In this document: piece by piece, positions 8,540 through 16,945 of the stretch | Layout of the letters: each line of letters opens with the position of its first letter | How positions within the stretch are numbered: the stretch's first letter is position 1 | Source of the DNA: a virus | Length of the DNA stretch: 30,973 nt | Virus record (IMG/VR): IMGVR_UViG_3300026097_000684 | Span: 1-30,973 of that record | Direction: 5' to 3' (one strand) | Position numbers and translations under genes: made by a program | The notes under the pieces: generated by a model | Seen by the model: only the letters and a program-made list of their open reading frames with translations | Database searches by the model: none | What the model was told of the DNA's origin: nothing

Positions 8540-9625
8540 TCATTTGTATTGTGATCCTACTAAATCAAATTCTTGTGAACATTTCATTGCACACACTTTA
8601 AGTTTGCCATTTGAGCAACCTTTGGTTGACCAACTTTTTTCTATAGCTTCAAAAATACCTGTGTCAAAAACTTTTTCAAGTCCTACCTTTTTTGCATTAA
8701 TAGAATCTTTACCGCCAGCCTTGTTTATAAATTTCCATATTTGTTCTACTTTAGGATCTTTGTGCCACCATTTATACATACGGCCGGCTGTCCAGCAACA
8801 GGGCAATGCTAGTCCTTCTGCACTTATATATAAACTACCTGTTGATTTAACCCTACAAGTAATTTCTGATACATCATAAAAATTGTCCATAGATCCGTAT
8901 TTTTCTAATATTAAATCTCGTTTTTGTAATGCTTCGTTTTTTAAGCTTTCTTTTTTTGGTTCTTTTAAAAGTGTTGTTTTTTTACCTTTTCGATTAATTG
9001 CTTGATGTTCGTCTTTTTTCTCTGACGAGTGGCTAGTTATAAATCGAGCACTTTTCTTTACAATAAATTTTTCAAAACCCCACTCGTTAGACATTTGACG
9101 GGCTTCTTCAATTTGATGTTCGTTATAATCAAACACAAGAAAATCCCAACGTGCCCTGCCGCCAGCACCTATAAAACTGTCAATGGCACGTTTTACTTTG
9201 TTCCATTGTACACCTTGTCTGTATAAATGATTAGTATCTTCTAACCCATCGACACTGAAGATAACTGTACCGTGTCTGCCAATAGTCTTAGCTAACTCTT
9301 GCCACCATTGTTCGTCTCTAGCGCCGGCGTTTGTATTCATACTAAGCCATATATTAGGATTATGTTTTCTAAAATATTTAAAAGTTTCTAATAAATCTTC
9401 AGCAATAATCGGGTCGCCGTGGTTTCCGCACATCTGTATTGATTCTAATTGTAATATAAAATTAGGAGAAAACATATTTTTAATATCTTCGATTTTTAAT
9501 TCATCAAGATTCAAATAAGGATTTAATTCTCCTCCATTCATATTTCTATCACACATACTACAAGCTGCTTGACAACGCTGTGTGATCTCTAAATGTATTT
9601 GTCTGATATCTTCTAATTTATACAT
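8540..9625 (-). CDS. Radical SAM/SPASM protein with six C-terminal cysteines
   Basis: A 361-residue enzyme of classical order: core RCQAACSMC (C18/C22/C25) close to the N-terminus, then a GNHGDP motif (67-72) in place of GGEP, and a C-terminal SPASM region with C257, C276/C277, C337, C345 and C349. The segment SAEGLALPCCW is typical of SPASM domains, which carry two auxiliary 4Fe-4S clusters. SPASM enzymes usually act on peptides, proteins or small sugars; which applies here is not visible. The protein is unlike its twitch-first neighbours, so it probably has a separate origin. It overlaps the small gene upstream by 8 bases, and is followed by the 71-base gap. Confidence 0.9.
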   Translation of the reverse strand: MYKLEDIRQIHLEITQRCQAACSMCDRNMNGGELNPYLNLDELKIEDIKNMFSPNFILQLESIQMCGNHGDPIIAEDLLETFKYFRKHNPNIWLSMNTNAGARDEQWWQELAKTIGRHGTVIFSVDGLEDTNHLYRQGVQWNKVKRAIDSFIGAGGRARWDFLVFDYNEHQIEEARQMSNEWGFEKFIVKKSARFITSHSSEKKDEHQAINRKGKKTTLLKEPKKESLKNEALQKRDLILEKYGSMDNFYDVSEITCRVKSTGSLYISAEGLALPCCWTAGRMYKWWHKDPKVEQIWKFINKAGGKDSINAKKVGLEKVFDTGIFEAIEKSWSTKGCSNGKLKVCAMKCSQEFDLVGSQYK

Positions 9626-9851
9626 CGTGTACCAACTTTATATTCTTGCCAGGGCCAACTTTACTTGGTAAGTTACCATATTCTTCTATATACCATTCTA
9701 TTACAGCGCGATACCAATTTTGACTATCGTGATGTGCTTGTTTATTAAACTGCCAAATATTGTTATTAGTTGCTTGTATTGTAGCTAAAGCACGAGCACT
9801 TTCTTTTTGCAATTCTCTAAGACTTAAATCTTTTATACTACTTTTTTCCAA
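9618..9851 (-). CDS. Small 77-aa protein, TTG start, unknown function
   Basis: A charged, helical-looking 77-residue protein without cysteines, signal peptide or membrane segment. Residues 5-30 are predicted coiled or helical (SLRELQKESARALATIQ), and a W-Y rich stretch (46-55, NWYRAVIEWY) follows. No internal methionine codon exists, so the start must be non-ATG. TTG at 9851 has a GAGGT nine bases upstream, inside the end of the methyltransferase gene. It overlaps both neighbours (14 and 8 bases), which supports it being translated. It could be an adaptor or substrate carrier for the enzymes on either side, but that is a guess. Confidence 0.65.
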   Translation of the reverse strand: MEKSSIKDLSLRELQKESARALATIQATNNNIWQFNKQAHHDSQNWYRAVIEWYIEEYGNLPSKVGPGKNIKLVHDV

Positions 9852-10521
9852 TTAGCATGTACCTCGAATATTTTTCTAATTCTAATTCACCTGAATAAAT
9901 TAATGTAGACATCGATGCCATTTCTTTGAAGCTATCTATACTATCTACACAATTTACATGTTCTTCGACTTCATAAAAATTATTACTTTGTAGTACTACT
10001 AGCTTACCATCTGGAATTTTATCATACCATTCTGCAAAGTTTTTAATATGCTCACAACTAGTGTTAATAATAGTGTCAGGCATTTCTGTTAATTCTAAAC
10101 TTGTGCCATTTGATCTGTATGTGGTGTGAGTTGTAGGGAAATCCATATCTAATATATCAAGTGTACTTGCTTTAAATTGCCAGCCATTCATTACCCAAGG
10201 ACGATTCATTGTATCAGCAACAGATGCACAGCTTCTGTCAATATCAAAACTTCTAATTTTTTCAAATTTATCTATTGCCTTTTCAAACATTAACGCTGCT
10301 AGTGTTCCGTACCAGCCTGCACATATAAAAACCGTTCCTAAGTTATCTGGTAGATGTTCTATTAACCATAGTTTGCTTTTTAATTGACCCAAACTAAAAG
10401 CATCAACCATTGCTGTTTCACTTTGAGGGAATTTATTTAAAGTTCTTTTCATTTGAGAAATAGCTTGATTGGTCGGATATAAAAATTCTAAACCGTTAAG
10501 TAAATTAACTGTATTGCTCAT
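9838..10521 (-). CDS. Class I SAM-dependent methyltransferase-like protein
   Basis: A 227-residue protein with the outline of a class I methyltransferase. A hydrophobic strand and glycine turn (VFICAGWYGTLA, about 64-75) form motif I, SFDIDRSC (91-98) gives the acidic residue that holds the SAM ribose, DMDF (about 126) follows, and the strand DTIINTSCEHI (about 148-158) leads to the active-site region. It would transfer a methyl group to a small molecule, glycan or protein; the acceptor is not visible. Start ATG at 10521 overlaps the upstream glycosyltransferase gene by 17 bases; its stop overlaps the TTG-start gene by 14 bases. Confidence 0.75.
   Translation of the reverse strand: MSNTVNLLNGLEFLYPTNQAISQMKRTLNKFPQSETAMVDAFSLGQLKSKLWLIEHLPDNLGTVFICAGWYGTLAALMFEKAIDKFEKIRSFDIDRSCASVADTMNRPWVMNGWQFKASTLDILDMDFPTTHTTYRSNGTSLELTEMPDTIINTSCEHIKNFAEWYDKIPDGKLVVLQSNNFYEVEEHVNCVDSIDSFKEMASMSTLIYSGELELEKYSRYMLIGKK
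9861..9865 (-). promoter_or_regulatory. Shine-Dalgarno GAGGT for the TTG start at 9851
   Basis: GAGGT on the minus strand, with 9 bases before the TTG. It decides the start of a gene that has no ATG in frame. The site overlaps the last codons of the methyltransferase gene. Confidence 0.5.
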
Positions 10522-11188
10522 TAAATTGCTCTCTTAAAAATTCAAAGTCATTTATTCTATGTAAATCGTTCGGAGATTCTCTATAAGTTTCTCCGTATTT
10601 TGTGCCAGCAAGCGAACCTTGGATAGCATACTCTCCAAAAGGACGATCTTTACCTATAGTTTGCCATATGTGTAATCTTTTATTAGTTTCATTGTCCTTT
10701 TGTCTATCAATTACTTTCGAACTTAATTTACAACATTCTCTAAATGCACTTTTCCATGTATTAAACGGATCTGTATTAAACATTGTAATATTTGATATTT
10801 CATGTACAGGTTTAAACTTGTCTGAAATACTTGTAGTCATATCAGGTTTTGACGTATCCATATTTTTAGTCATTCTAGTTGGAAATAGTTTTACACCACC
10901 ATAGCCGTACACTAGATCATTAACAGGATTAATACTACGCCACACATGAACCGTATCTAGATTCCATGGGCCTGCGTCATACTCAAAGTTAAAATCATCA
11001 ACTATCTGTGCATCGCCGTCAACGATCCAAAACATTTTAGTAAAACATTTTTTAGCAGCGGCGATGTGTGCTTGATGTATGCCTTTTACACCATGCACTC
11101 GTTTGGCCATAGGAAACTTTGCTTTTAATCTTTCAAAGTTTTCGTCAGCATTTGGTTCTTTATAACTAATAAATACTATATCATACAT
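10505..11188 (-). CDS. GT-A-type glycosyltransferase-like protein, short paralogue
   Basis: A 227-residue protein with an N-terminal GT-A nucleotide-sugar fold (MYDIVFISYKEPNA) and a DGD metal motif at 57-59 (IVDGDAQI). It is clearly related along its length to the protein at 23776-24705: shared EPNA..N, AKR.HGV.G, the DGD strand, FRE.CK, RL.IWQ and a closing DF.FL. It is about 80 residues shorter, mostly at the C-terminus. The likely role is transfer of a sugar to a glycan or protein. A near-perfect promoter lies just upstream, and its predicted start coincides with the ATG, so the message may be leaderless; no Shine-Dalgarno is present. It overlaps the methyltransferase gene by 17 bases. 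Confidence 0.75.
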   Translation of the reverse strand: MYDIVFISYKEPNADENFERLKAKFPMAKRVHGVKGIHQAHIAAAKKCFTKMFWIVDGDAQIVDDFNFEYDAGPWNLDTVHVWRSINPVNDLVYGYGGVKLFPTRMTKNMDTSKPDMTTSISDKFKPVHEISNITMFNTDPFNTWKSAFRECCKLSSKVIDRQKDNETNKRLHIWQTIGKDRPFGEYAIQGSLAGTKYGETYRESPNDLHRINDFEFLREQFNEQYS

Positions 11189-11194
11189 TATATT

Positions 11195-11223
11195 ATTATA
11201 CTGCCGTTTAGATTATTTGTCAA
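11195..11223 (-). promoter_or_regulatory. Consensus sigma-70 promoter before the gene at 11188
   Basis: On the minus strand, TTGACA (11218-11223) and TATAAT (11195-11200) are separated by 17 bases, an exact match to the bacterial housekeeping consensus. The -35 box lies in the last codons of the upstream radical SAM gene. Only six bases (AATATA) lie between the -10 box and the ATG at 11188, so transcription should begin at the A of the start codon. Confidence 0.75.
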
Positions 11224-12571
11224 GATACTTTTGCATCCATGGAATGTAGTCTAATATGTCAACACCTCTAAACTTATCAGACCGTTTTGTATTTGTTAAA
11301 AATGCCTGCCATTGTTTTTCTTCTCGCGGCTGATTAACATAACTTTTTAAGTTTAAAATATCAATCACAGGATCTTTTGCCCAATCGGGTACTAAATCAG
11401 TATTAATATAAAACTCATACTGCTCATCTAGCATAGCATTTACTATTTCTTTTTCTTCTTCTGGCAAATGACATACATTTAAATAAGTAGGCTCAGTAAC
11501 CATGTTAAAGCTAGGTGTTAATTTTTGAAAACCTATATTTGTGTGTAATTCACTGCTATAAAAGTTTCGAGTTTTAAAGTTTTTCATGCTCCAATTTAGT
11601 AGTTGAGGCAAATCGTGGATATTTAATAAACTAATTGTAGTATGTAAGTGAACGGTTAATTCGCCTCGGTGTTGTGCATAGTCTGCTAGTTTTTGACTAT
11701 TACGTTCAATGTTTTTCCACTTACTGGGAAATCTTACATAATATGCCAAATCTCCGTAAGCATCAACACTAAGTCCTATATTAATACTTTTAAAGTTGTC
11801 CCATAAGTCTAACAATGTATCTGGAACGGTTGTTCCGTTAGTATTATAAGTTAGACGAATATTTTTAGCATACCCAGACTCTACTATTTTTTCTAACCAA
11901 TCATAATGTTCTTTTACAACTAATGGTTCACCGCCTATAAAGTTAATACCTTTAAGATTAGGCAGTATACTTGCAAAGTAGTCATTTTCAAAGCTATACT
12001 TATACCAGGGCTCGCTAGCAGTTTTTTCAATATGTTTGTAACTGAATAAATCCCATTTAGTTTCTTCAAATTCTACATTTTTTGATTCTTCGATCCAACT
12101 ATGACTACAATAAGGGTTACAACTACGGCATTTAAGATTACACTGATTTCCTAGTGTTATATCTAGATATTCAATAGCGTCTTCTGTAATAGATCCATCT
12201 TCGTTCATTTTTTCAAAATTAAAATCAATGCGATCTTGATTTAATTCGTTATGACTTTGTCTATAACTTTTTATACCAGATTCTTCCATTTTTTGGCATG
12301 CACTACAAATGTCAGGCCATTCACCGTTTCGTAATTGTTGGCGTACTTTTTTTAACGCAGCAGTATTAACAAAGTCATTAACGGTGTGTGCTATTTCATA
12401 TTTTCTATGTGGCGGTCCTAGATTTTTGTTTCTTTCTTCATCGTATTTGGTTGTGTAAGTGTCTATGTCAAACAGAGCTGGTGCTGCACAACATGGGCGA
12501 GATCGACCATCAGAAGTAATACTTACTCCTTGCATAGATTGATAACAATATAACGGTTTCTTTTTACTCAT
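11213..12571 (-). CDS. N-terminal-twitch radical SAM protein
   Basis: A 452-residue protein. The N-terminal segment has LYCYQSM (C9; no PW here), RPCC (C27/C28) and ICSAC (C89/C92). The core is QCNLKCRSC (C144/C148/C151) and IGGEP lies at 212-216. An insertion of about 30 residues follows the core (160-190). SVDAYG with YYVRFPSKW is a family segment, and the tail ends RGVDILDYIPWMQKYL, a variant of the D.FPE ending. It is the last gene before the strong promoter at 11195-11223; its stop lies 24 bases before the next start, one of the few gaps in the cluster. Joined upstream by an ATGA overlap. Confidence 0.92.
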   Translation of the reverse strand: MSKKKPLYCYQSMQGVSITSDGRSRPCCAAPALFDIDTYTTKYDEERNKNLGPPHRKYEIAHTVNDFVNTAALKKVRQQLRNGEWPDICSACQKMEESGIKSYRQSHNELNQDRIDFNFEKMNEDGSITEDAIEYLDITLGNQCNLKCRSCNPYCSHSWIEESKNVEFEETKWDLFSYKHIEKTASEPWYKYSFENDYFASILPNLKGINFIGGEPLVVKEHYDWLEKIVESGYAKNIRLTYNTNGTTVPDTLLDLWDNFKSINIGLSVDAYGDLAYYVRFPSKWKNIERNSQKLADYAQHRGELTVHLHTTISLLNIHDLPQLLNWSMKNFKTRNFYSSELHTNIGFQKLTPSFNMVTEPTYLNVCHLPEEEKEIVNAMLDEQYEFYINTDLVPDWAKDPVIDILNLKSYVNQPREEKQWQAFLTNTKRSDKFRGVDILDYIPWMQKYLDK

Positions 12572-13560
12572 GAAATAAGACCTTCGTATCCGGGTTTAGC
12601 TTTTGCTATATTAAAATCTGCTGCACAATGGCAATGTCCTTTAGGGCATATGATAGATTTAGTACTAGCCTCGTCAAATTTACCTTGTACTATGTTTCCT
12701 ACAATAGGGCCGACACCACAACTTGCCTGTTGTATTTTACCATTTGGGTGTATATGTAAACTTTCGTGTATATTACATGTCCATCCTTTAAAAAAATTCT
12801 TGCGATCAACAATTATTTCATTTGTATCTATATCGCCAATTGTATCATCTTCATAATGAATTCGTGCCCAGGCATAGTTAGACATTTTTTCTACAGGTAT
12901 AGTTTGTTGTGCATCAGTTGTATGTGTTTCAAAGAACTTGATATGCTCTGGATCATCGTAATGATACGGTTCAGTACTGGGTCGTAATTCGTCATATACA
13001 GGCGCATATTCAATGCGATAGTTGTCGCACTCTGTTTTTAATCTTTCTGCAATATCTATGCACTGCTGAAAATAGTCTTTGTGCATCATAATACGACTGC
13101 ATAGATAATTCTTTTTGTCTTGTAAAAACTTATAAGTGTCTACGTACTTGTCGTCTTTGGACCATTCAGCATGGTAACTTGCAACTACATCATCAAACAA
13201 ATGATGATTTTCTTCCCACCAACTCAAAGGTTTTGAAAAGTTTGTGTTAATGCCTACACAACTGCCTGGAAACTCTACTAGTTCTCTAAAACGTGTTACA
13301 ACAGGAATAAGACCTTTCCAAAACGTAGGTTCGCCGCCACTAAGGAATAGTTTAAAATATTTAAAGCCCCGTGATTGATAGTGTACAATAATGCGTTCTA
13401 GTGTTTCTACAATTAGGTCAACGTCTTGTTCATTTTTATTACGACCTGCCCAATTCCATTCACTGCAATATGTGCAACGAAAATTACACCAGTCGTTAAC
13501 TTGCCAAACTAGGTTGACCCACTTTTCTTTTGCATGCACAATTGCTTTAAAATCTTTCAT
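12568..13560 (-). CDS. Radical SAM protein with C-terminal auxiliary cysteines
   Basis: A 330-residue protein of the same layout as the one at 2010-3122: core early (WCNFRCTYC, C25/C29/C32), LSGGEP at 73-78, and accessory cysteines at the end (C262, C281, C305, C310, C312), in WTCN...IHPNGKIQQASC and CPKGHCHC contexts. The start of the core region, SGGEPTF and the final domain are similar to the paralogue, while the middle differs. It sits between two twitch-first radical SAM genes with ATGA (downstream) and TAATG (upstream) junctions. Substrate unknown. Being placed between enzymes of the other type suggests a joint pathway, which is inference. Confidence 0.9.
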   Translation of the reverse strand: MKDFKAIVHAKEKWVNLVWQVNDWCNFRCTYCSEWNWAGRNKNEQDVDLIVETLERIIVHYQSRGFKYFKLFLSGGEPTFWKGLIPVVTRFRELVEFPGSCVGINTNFSKPLSWWEENHHLFDDVVASYHAEWSKDDKYVDTYKFLQDKKNYLCSRIMMHKDYFQQCIDIAERLKTECDNYRIEYAPVYDELRPSTEPYHYDDPEHIKFFETHTTDAQQTIPVEKMSNYAWARIHYEDDTIGDIDTNEIIVDRKNFFKGWTCNIHESLHIHPNGKIQQASCGVGPIVGNIVQGKFDEASTKSIICPKGHCHCAADFNIAKAKPGYEGLIS

Positions 13561-14768
13561 TATAAATCCAATACGTCCTTAAACTCTGGGAATATATCGT
13601 TAAATTTAAACTTTCTATATTTGTCATTTATAGATATAAACTGCTTCATTTTTGTTAAATGTTCTTCAGAGTATTTATCGGTATTAAGTGTGTAGTTAAT
13701 TATTCTCTGTACAGCATCTTTATGACGCAATGTGTTTAGCTCTTGTAGCTGTCTAACGGTCTCGTCTCTAATTTCTTTGGGCCACACACAGCTATGTATC
13801 TGATCCGGATGCTCTAAAAATAAAGGAACAAAATCTATACGTCTAGTTTGTTGAGACTCAACCCATTGAATTAAGCGAGCAACATCAAAAACATTCCATG
13901 CTTGATATACAAAATATATTTTAAGCTGTACTTTACTAGGAAGTTTCTGTGCTAGTGCAAAGCTCTGTTCTACTTTTTTCCAGTCTGTCGGATAACGAAT
14001 ATAGCTATTTCGCATACCGTAACCGTCAATACTCATCTGTATTTCGCTTTGGTTAAAGAATTCCAATTTATCATAAAACTCACTAGGCCATGTGGTCATA
14101 TTAGTTGTCCAACAAACATAACAATCTTTGTTGCCAACTTCTACTAATTTATCTATAACATATCTATTAGCATCAATAAGTGTAGGTTCTCCGCCTGTAA
14201 GATATAAACGCTTTAGTGTAGGTGCAACAGCATCAATAAAGTCTCTAAATTCTTGTGTTTCAAACCATTTCCAATCAAATGCTTCTACACTTTTAATTTC
14301 ATGATTCCATTGATTAGCAAGCCACTCAGGTACTTGCTCTTTACTCATAATCTTTTTGCGTTCTTTATAAATGTTATCGCTACTGACACTCCAACAACTA
14401 TTACATTTTAAATTACAATGATTGCCAAGACGTAACTCTAAATGTGTAGGATTATAAACTTCTGTATTAGTAAGAGGATAAGTTTTGTTTGCCCACTGGC
14501 GACTGCTTTCTAGGCCTTTTTGTTCGTGTTCATAGCAACGATTACATTCTTTAAGAGGCAAGCCTTTTAACATACGATCACGAACTTCTTGCATATGCGT
14601 ACCGTACCAAATTTCTTTCCAGCTGTCTTTACCTAGTACAGCAGGTTTGTCATCTACTTCGATATAATCTTCGCTATAGATGTGACAACATAACTTACAT
14701 CTACCATCTGTATTAGTATGTAAGTTTATCCACGGATATACACAGAATGTGTCTTTTATCTCGTCCAT
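13560..14768 (-). CDS. N-terminal-twitch radical SAM protein
   Basis: A 402-residue protein with FCVYPWINL (C9), an extra cysteine C24 ahead of C27/C28 (CKLCC) and ECNRC (C75/C78). The core is HCNLKCNSC (C118/C122/C125), and TGGEP is at 191-195. SIDGYG plus NSYIRYPTDW is conserved, and the tail is FKFNDIFPEFKDVLDL, a full example of the common ending. It overlaps the B12-type radical SAM gene upstream by 13 bases and the gene downstream by one. C24 could be an additional cluster ligand. Enzyme class clear; reaction not. Confidence 0.92.
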   Translation of the reverse strand: MDEIKDTFCVYPWINLHTNTDGRCKLCCHIYSEDYIEVDDKPAVLGKDSWKEIWYGTHMQEVRDRMLKGLPLKECNRCYEHEQKGLESSRQWANKTYPLTNTEVYNPTHLELRLGNHCNLKCNSCWSVSSDNIYKERKKIMSKEQVPEWLANQWNHEIKSVEAFDWKWFETQEFRDFIDAVAPTLKRLYLTGGEPTLIDANRYVIDKLVEVGNKDCYVCWTTNMTTWPSEFYDKLEFFNQSEIQMSIDGYGMRNSYIRYPTDWKKVEQSFALAQKLPSKVQLKIYFVYQAWNVFDVARLIQWVESQQTRRIDFVPLFLEHPDQIHSCVWPKEIRDETVRQLQELNTLRHKDAVQRIINYTLNTDKYSEEHLTKMKQFISINDKYRKFKFNDIFPEFKDVLDL

Positions 14769-16945
14769 TTACCAGAACCCTGCCAATCATATGTGAAACT
14801 AAAATCTAATTGTCTAGTTTTAATAAAGTCTTCACTAATATTCCAAAATGCTTCTTCGCTCCACGCATTGTGCGGATCTAGACCTTTTTTATTAGGATCG
14901 CCCTTCCACGCAAGTTTTCTTGCTCTAACAGCACTATTACTAGTATCTTTAGTAAAAATTGTAATTTGCCAAACTGGGCCTTCAGGATCAGCAGATACAT
15001 ATTCTTTACCTTCATGATCAGTCCAGCGTATGTCGTTATACTCCTCTTCTGGCTTTACTTCTTGTTGAAAATCCCATTTAAAGTCTGCATTCCAATTACC
15101 ATTGTCGTCTATTTCAAATAAGTACTCTGCATCTAAAGGTATACTGCCGCGTTTACCCCATTCTTCTACATCAAGTTCCTTATCAAATATTAGTTGAAGT
15201 TTATATCCGCCACGGGTTCTCCAAAGAGCTCTTAAGAAAGGCCATATTTCATTTACTAAACTATCAGCAAAATTACTAATATTAGGTTTTATAATATCAT
15301 AGTCAAAATCTTCATAATCGTATTCTATATCATACAATCTGTCAGGGTCATTAAATTCTATTCGATAGTGGTCTCTAGCAAGATTAGGTCTAGTAGGTTT
15401 ACTACATGTAAGATCAGTTTGTAAAAAATCAGTATAGATACTAAAACATTTATTTTTAATCATTTTATGAGCAATACTTGCTTTAAAATCTTTAGTAATC
15501 CAATGATTATAATAATAGTACGGAAGGAGATTAAACTTCTCAAAGTTCTGTCCTACAATAGTATCAACACCTACTATGAACCCTGTTCCTTGACTAATTG
15601 ATATCAGCCCTTGATTTCTAATACGATACATAAATGTTAAACTATCTTCAAACTCTTTCGGACCTTCATTTGGAAAACCTACAATCCAATTAGTCATTGC
15701 TTGTACACCGGCAGCATGTCCATCACGGAAGTTGGCTTCCATTTCTTCTATCTTAACACGCTTGTCCATTAAATCTAAAACTTTTTGACTGCCGCTTTCG
15801 ATTCCATAGTTAAGTACTTCACAGCCTCCTGCTTTTAAGTCTCTAAAATACTCGGCGTCCATACGTCCGTCACATCGAGAATAGCCAGTCCAATGAATAT
15901 CTAGACCTTTTTCTGCAACACCTTTTACAAATGCACGCAATTCATGGAGATTACCATTTACAAGGCTATCGATAAACCAAAACACATTTGTACCATGTTC
16001 GTAATACATATATTCTACTTCTTTTAAAGTGCTTAATGCATTACGCTGTCTATATTTCCAAAAATGTGTTTCTTCACAAAATGTACATTTAGCTGTACAT
16101 CCTCTAGAAATTTCGCAAAGTGCGCCATTAGGAAACTTGTATTGATTAAAATCAAAATCGCTGTAGTCAGGCAACGGCAAAGTGCTTAGATTATAACGTT
16201 GATTTTCAGGCTGACGAACAAACTTGCTGTTTTCATTCTGATCGTTGTATTCAATATCTTTTTTATCTTCTATTGATTGTAGTATATCTAAGAATGCCTT
16301 TTCGCCTTCACCGTTCACAACATAATCAAAAGTTTCATGTCCTTTAAAAAAACTATGATGTGTTGCACTTCCGCCTACTACAATAATTAAATTAGGTTTA
16401 CGTTTTTTTAATTCTTTTGCAACGTAAACCGAAGGTTCAAAATTACAATAATATAAACTCATTCCAACAACATCAGGATTTTTTTCTAGTATTTTATCAA
16501 TCATACTATCAAAATATGGTTGTAGTATGGGATGCAAATCTTGGTAGTACAAATCGCCAGTCCAATGAAAATCACGCAATGGATCCCATGGAAAGAAATC
16601 TATTTTATCTTGGCAATTATCTAAGAAGTAATTATATGCTCCAGCATTTAAGTCATAACTTTTACACGAATAGCCTGCATTTTTTGCAGCAGCGGCCAAC
16701 TTTGCTATGTTATATGGCGGGAAGTTAGGGTCCCATTCAGGCAACATAGTAAGTGCAACTTTTGTATGCCGATTAATATCATATTCTATTTTTAGCTCGT
16801 CTAATCCTTTTTGTACAGGGCGACTATATTTTTCAATTACTTTAAGTGTAGCAACATGCTTATCTTCTTCAACAATAGGAGAAGATTTAACAGGCTTTTG
16901 TCTATTTTTATCACTTAAATCAAAGAATGTTTTTGTTTTTGTCAT
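14756..16945 (-). CDS. B12-binding-type radical SAM protein with extra C-terminal region
   Basis: At 729 residues this is the largest protein here. Residues about 60-225 look like a cobalamin-binding Rossmann domain: a strand at 62-68, PPYNIAKLAAAAKNAGY, DVVGMSLYY (158-166) and IIVVGGSATHH (187-197). The classical DxHxxG that supplies the lower cobalt ligand is not seen, as in many relatives. The radical SAM domain follows with RGCTAKCTFC (C283/C287/C290), FWFIDSLVNG, GYSRCDGRMD and YGIESGSQ. About 500-729 is unassigned, rich in aromatic and acidic residues (YDIEYDYEDFDYD). Relatives include radical methyltransferases acting on unactivated carbon or phosphorus, and non-methylating members such as ring-closing enzymes. 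The start is ATG at 16945 in an ATGA junction. Confidence 0.88.
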   Translation of the reverse strand: MTKTKTFFDLSDKNRQKPVKSSPIVEEDKHVATLKVIEKYSRPVQKGLDELKIEYDINRHTKVALTMLPEWDPNFPPYNIAKLAAAAKNAGYSCKSYDLNAGAYNYFLDNCQDKIDFFPWDPLRDFHWTGDLYYQDLHPILQPYFDSMIDKILEKNPDVVGMSLYYCNFEPSVYVAKELKKRKPNLIIVVGGSATHHSFFKGHETFDYVVNGEGEKAFLDILQSIEDKKDIEYNDQNENSKFVRQPENQRYNLSTLPLPDYSDFDFNQYKFPNGALCEISRGCTAKCTFCEETHFWKYRQRNALSTLKEVEYMYYEHGTNVFWFIDSLVNGNLHELRAFVKGVAEKGLDIHWTGYSRCDGRMDAEYFRDLKAGGCEVLNYGIESGSQKVLDLMDKRVKIEEMEANFRDGHAAGVQAMTNWIVGFPNEGPKEFEDSLTFMYRIRNQGLISISQGTGFIVGVDTIVGQNFEKFNLLPYYYYNHWITKDFKASIAHKMIKNKCFSIYTDFLQTDLTCSKPTRPNLARDHYRIEFNDPDRLYDIEYDYEDFDYDIIKPNISNFADSLVNEIWPFLRALWRTRGGYKLQLIFDKELDVEEWGKRGSIPLDAEYLFEIDDNGNWNADFKWDFQQEVKPEEEYNDIRWTDHEGKEYVSADPEGPVWQITIFTKDTSNSAVRARKLAWKGDPNKKGLDPHNAWSEEAFWNISEDFIKTRQLDFSFTYDWQGSGKWTR

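Noticed and set aside
8640-8667. TTGACA with TATAGA inside the SPASM gene
   Set aside because: The -10 match is weak, the spacer is 16 bases, and the nearest downstream start is about 170 bases away. I judge it chance.
9618-9851. RiPP precursor peptide for the radical SAM enzymes
   Set aside because: The 77-aa protein has no cysteines, leader/core boundary or repeats that would mark a precursor, and no other small gene fits. The idea remains open but unsupported.
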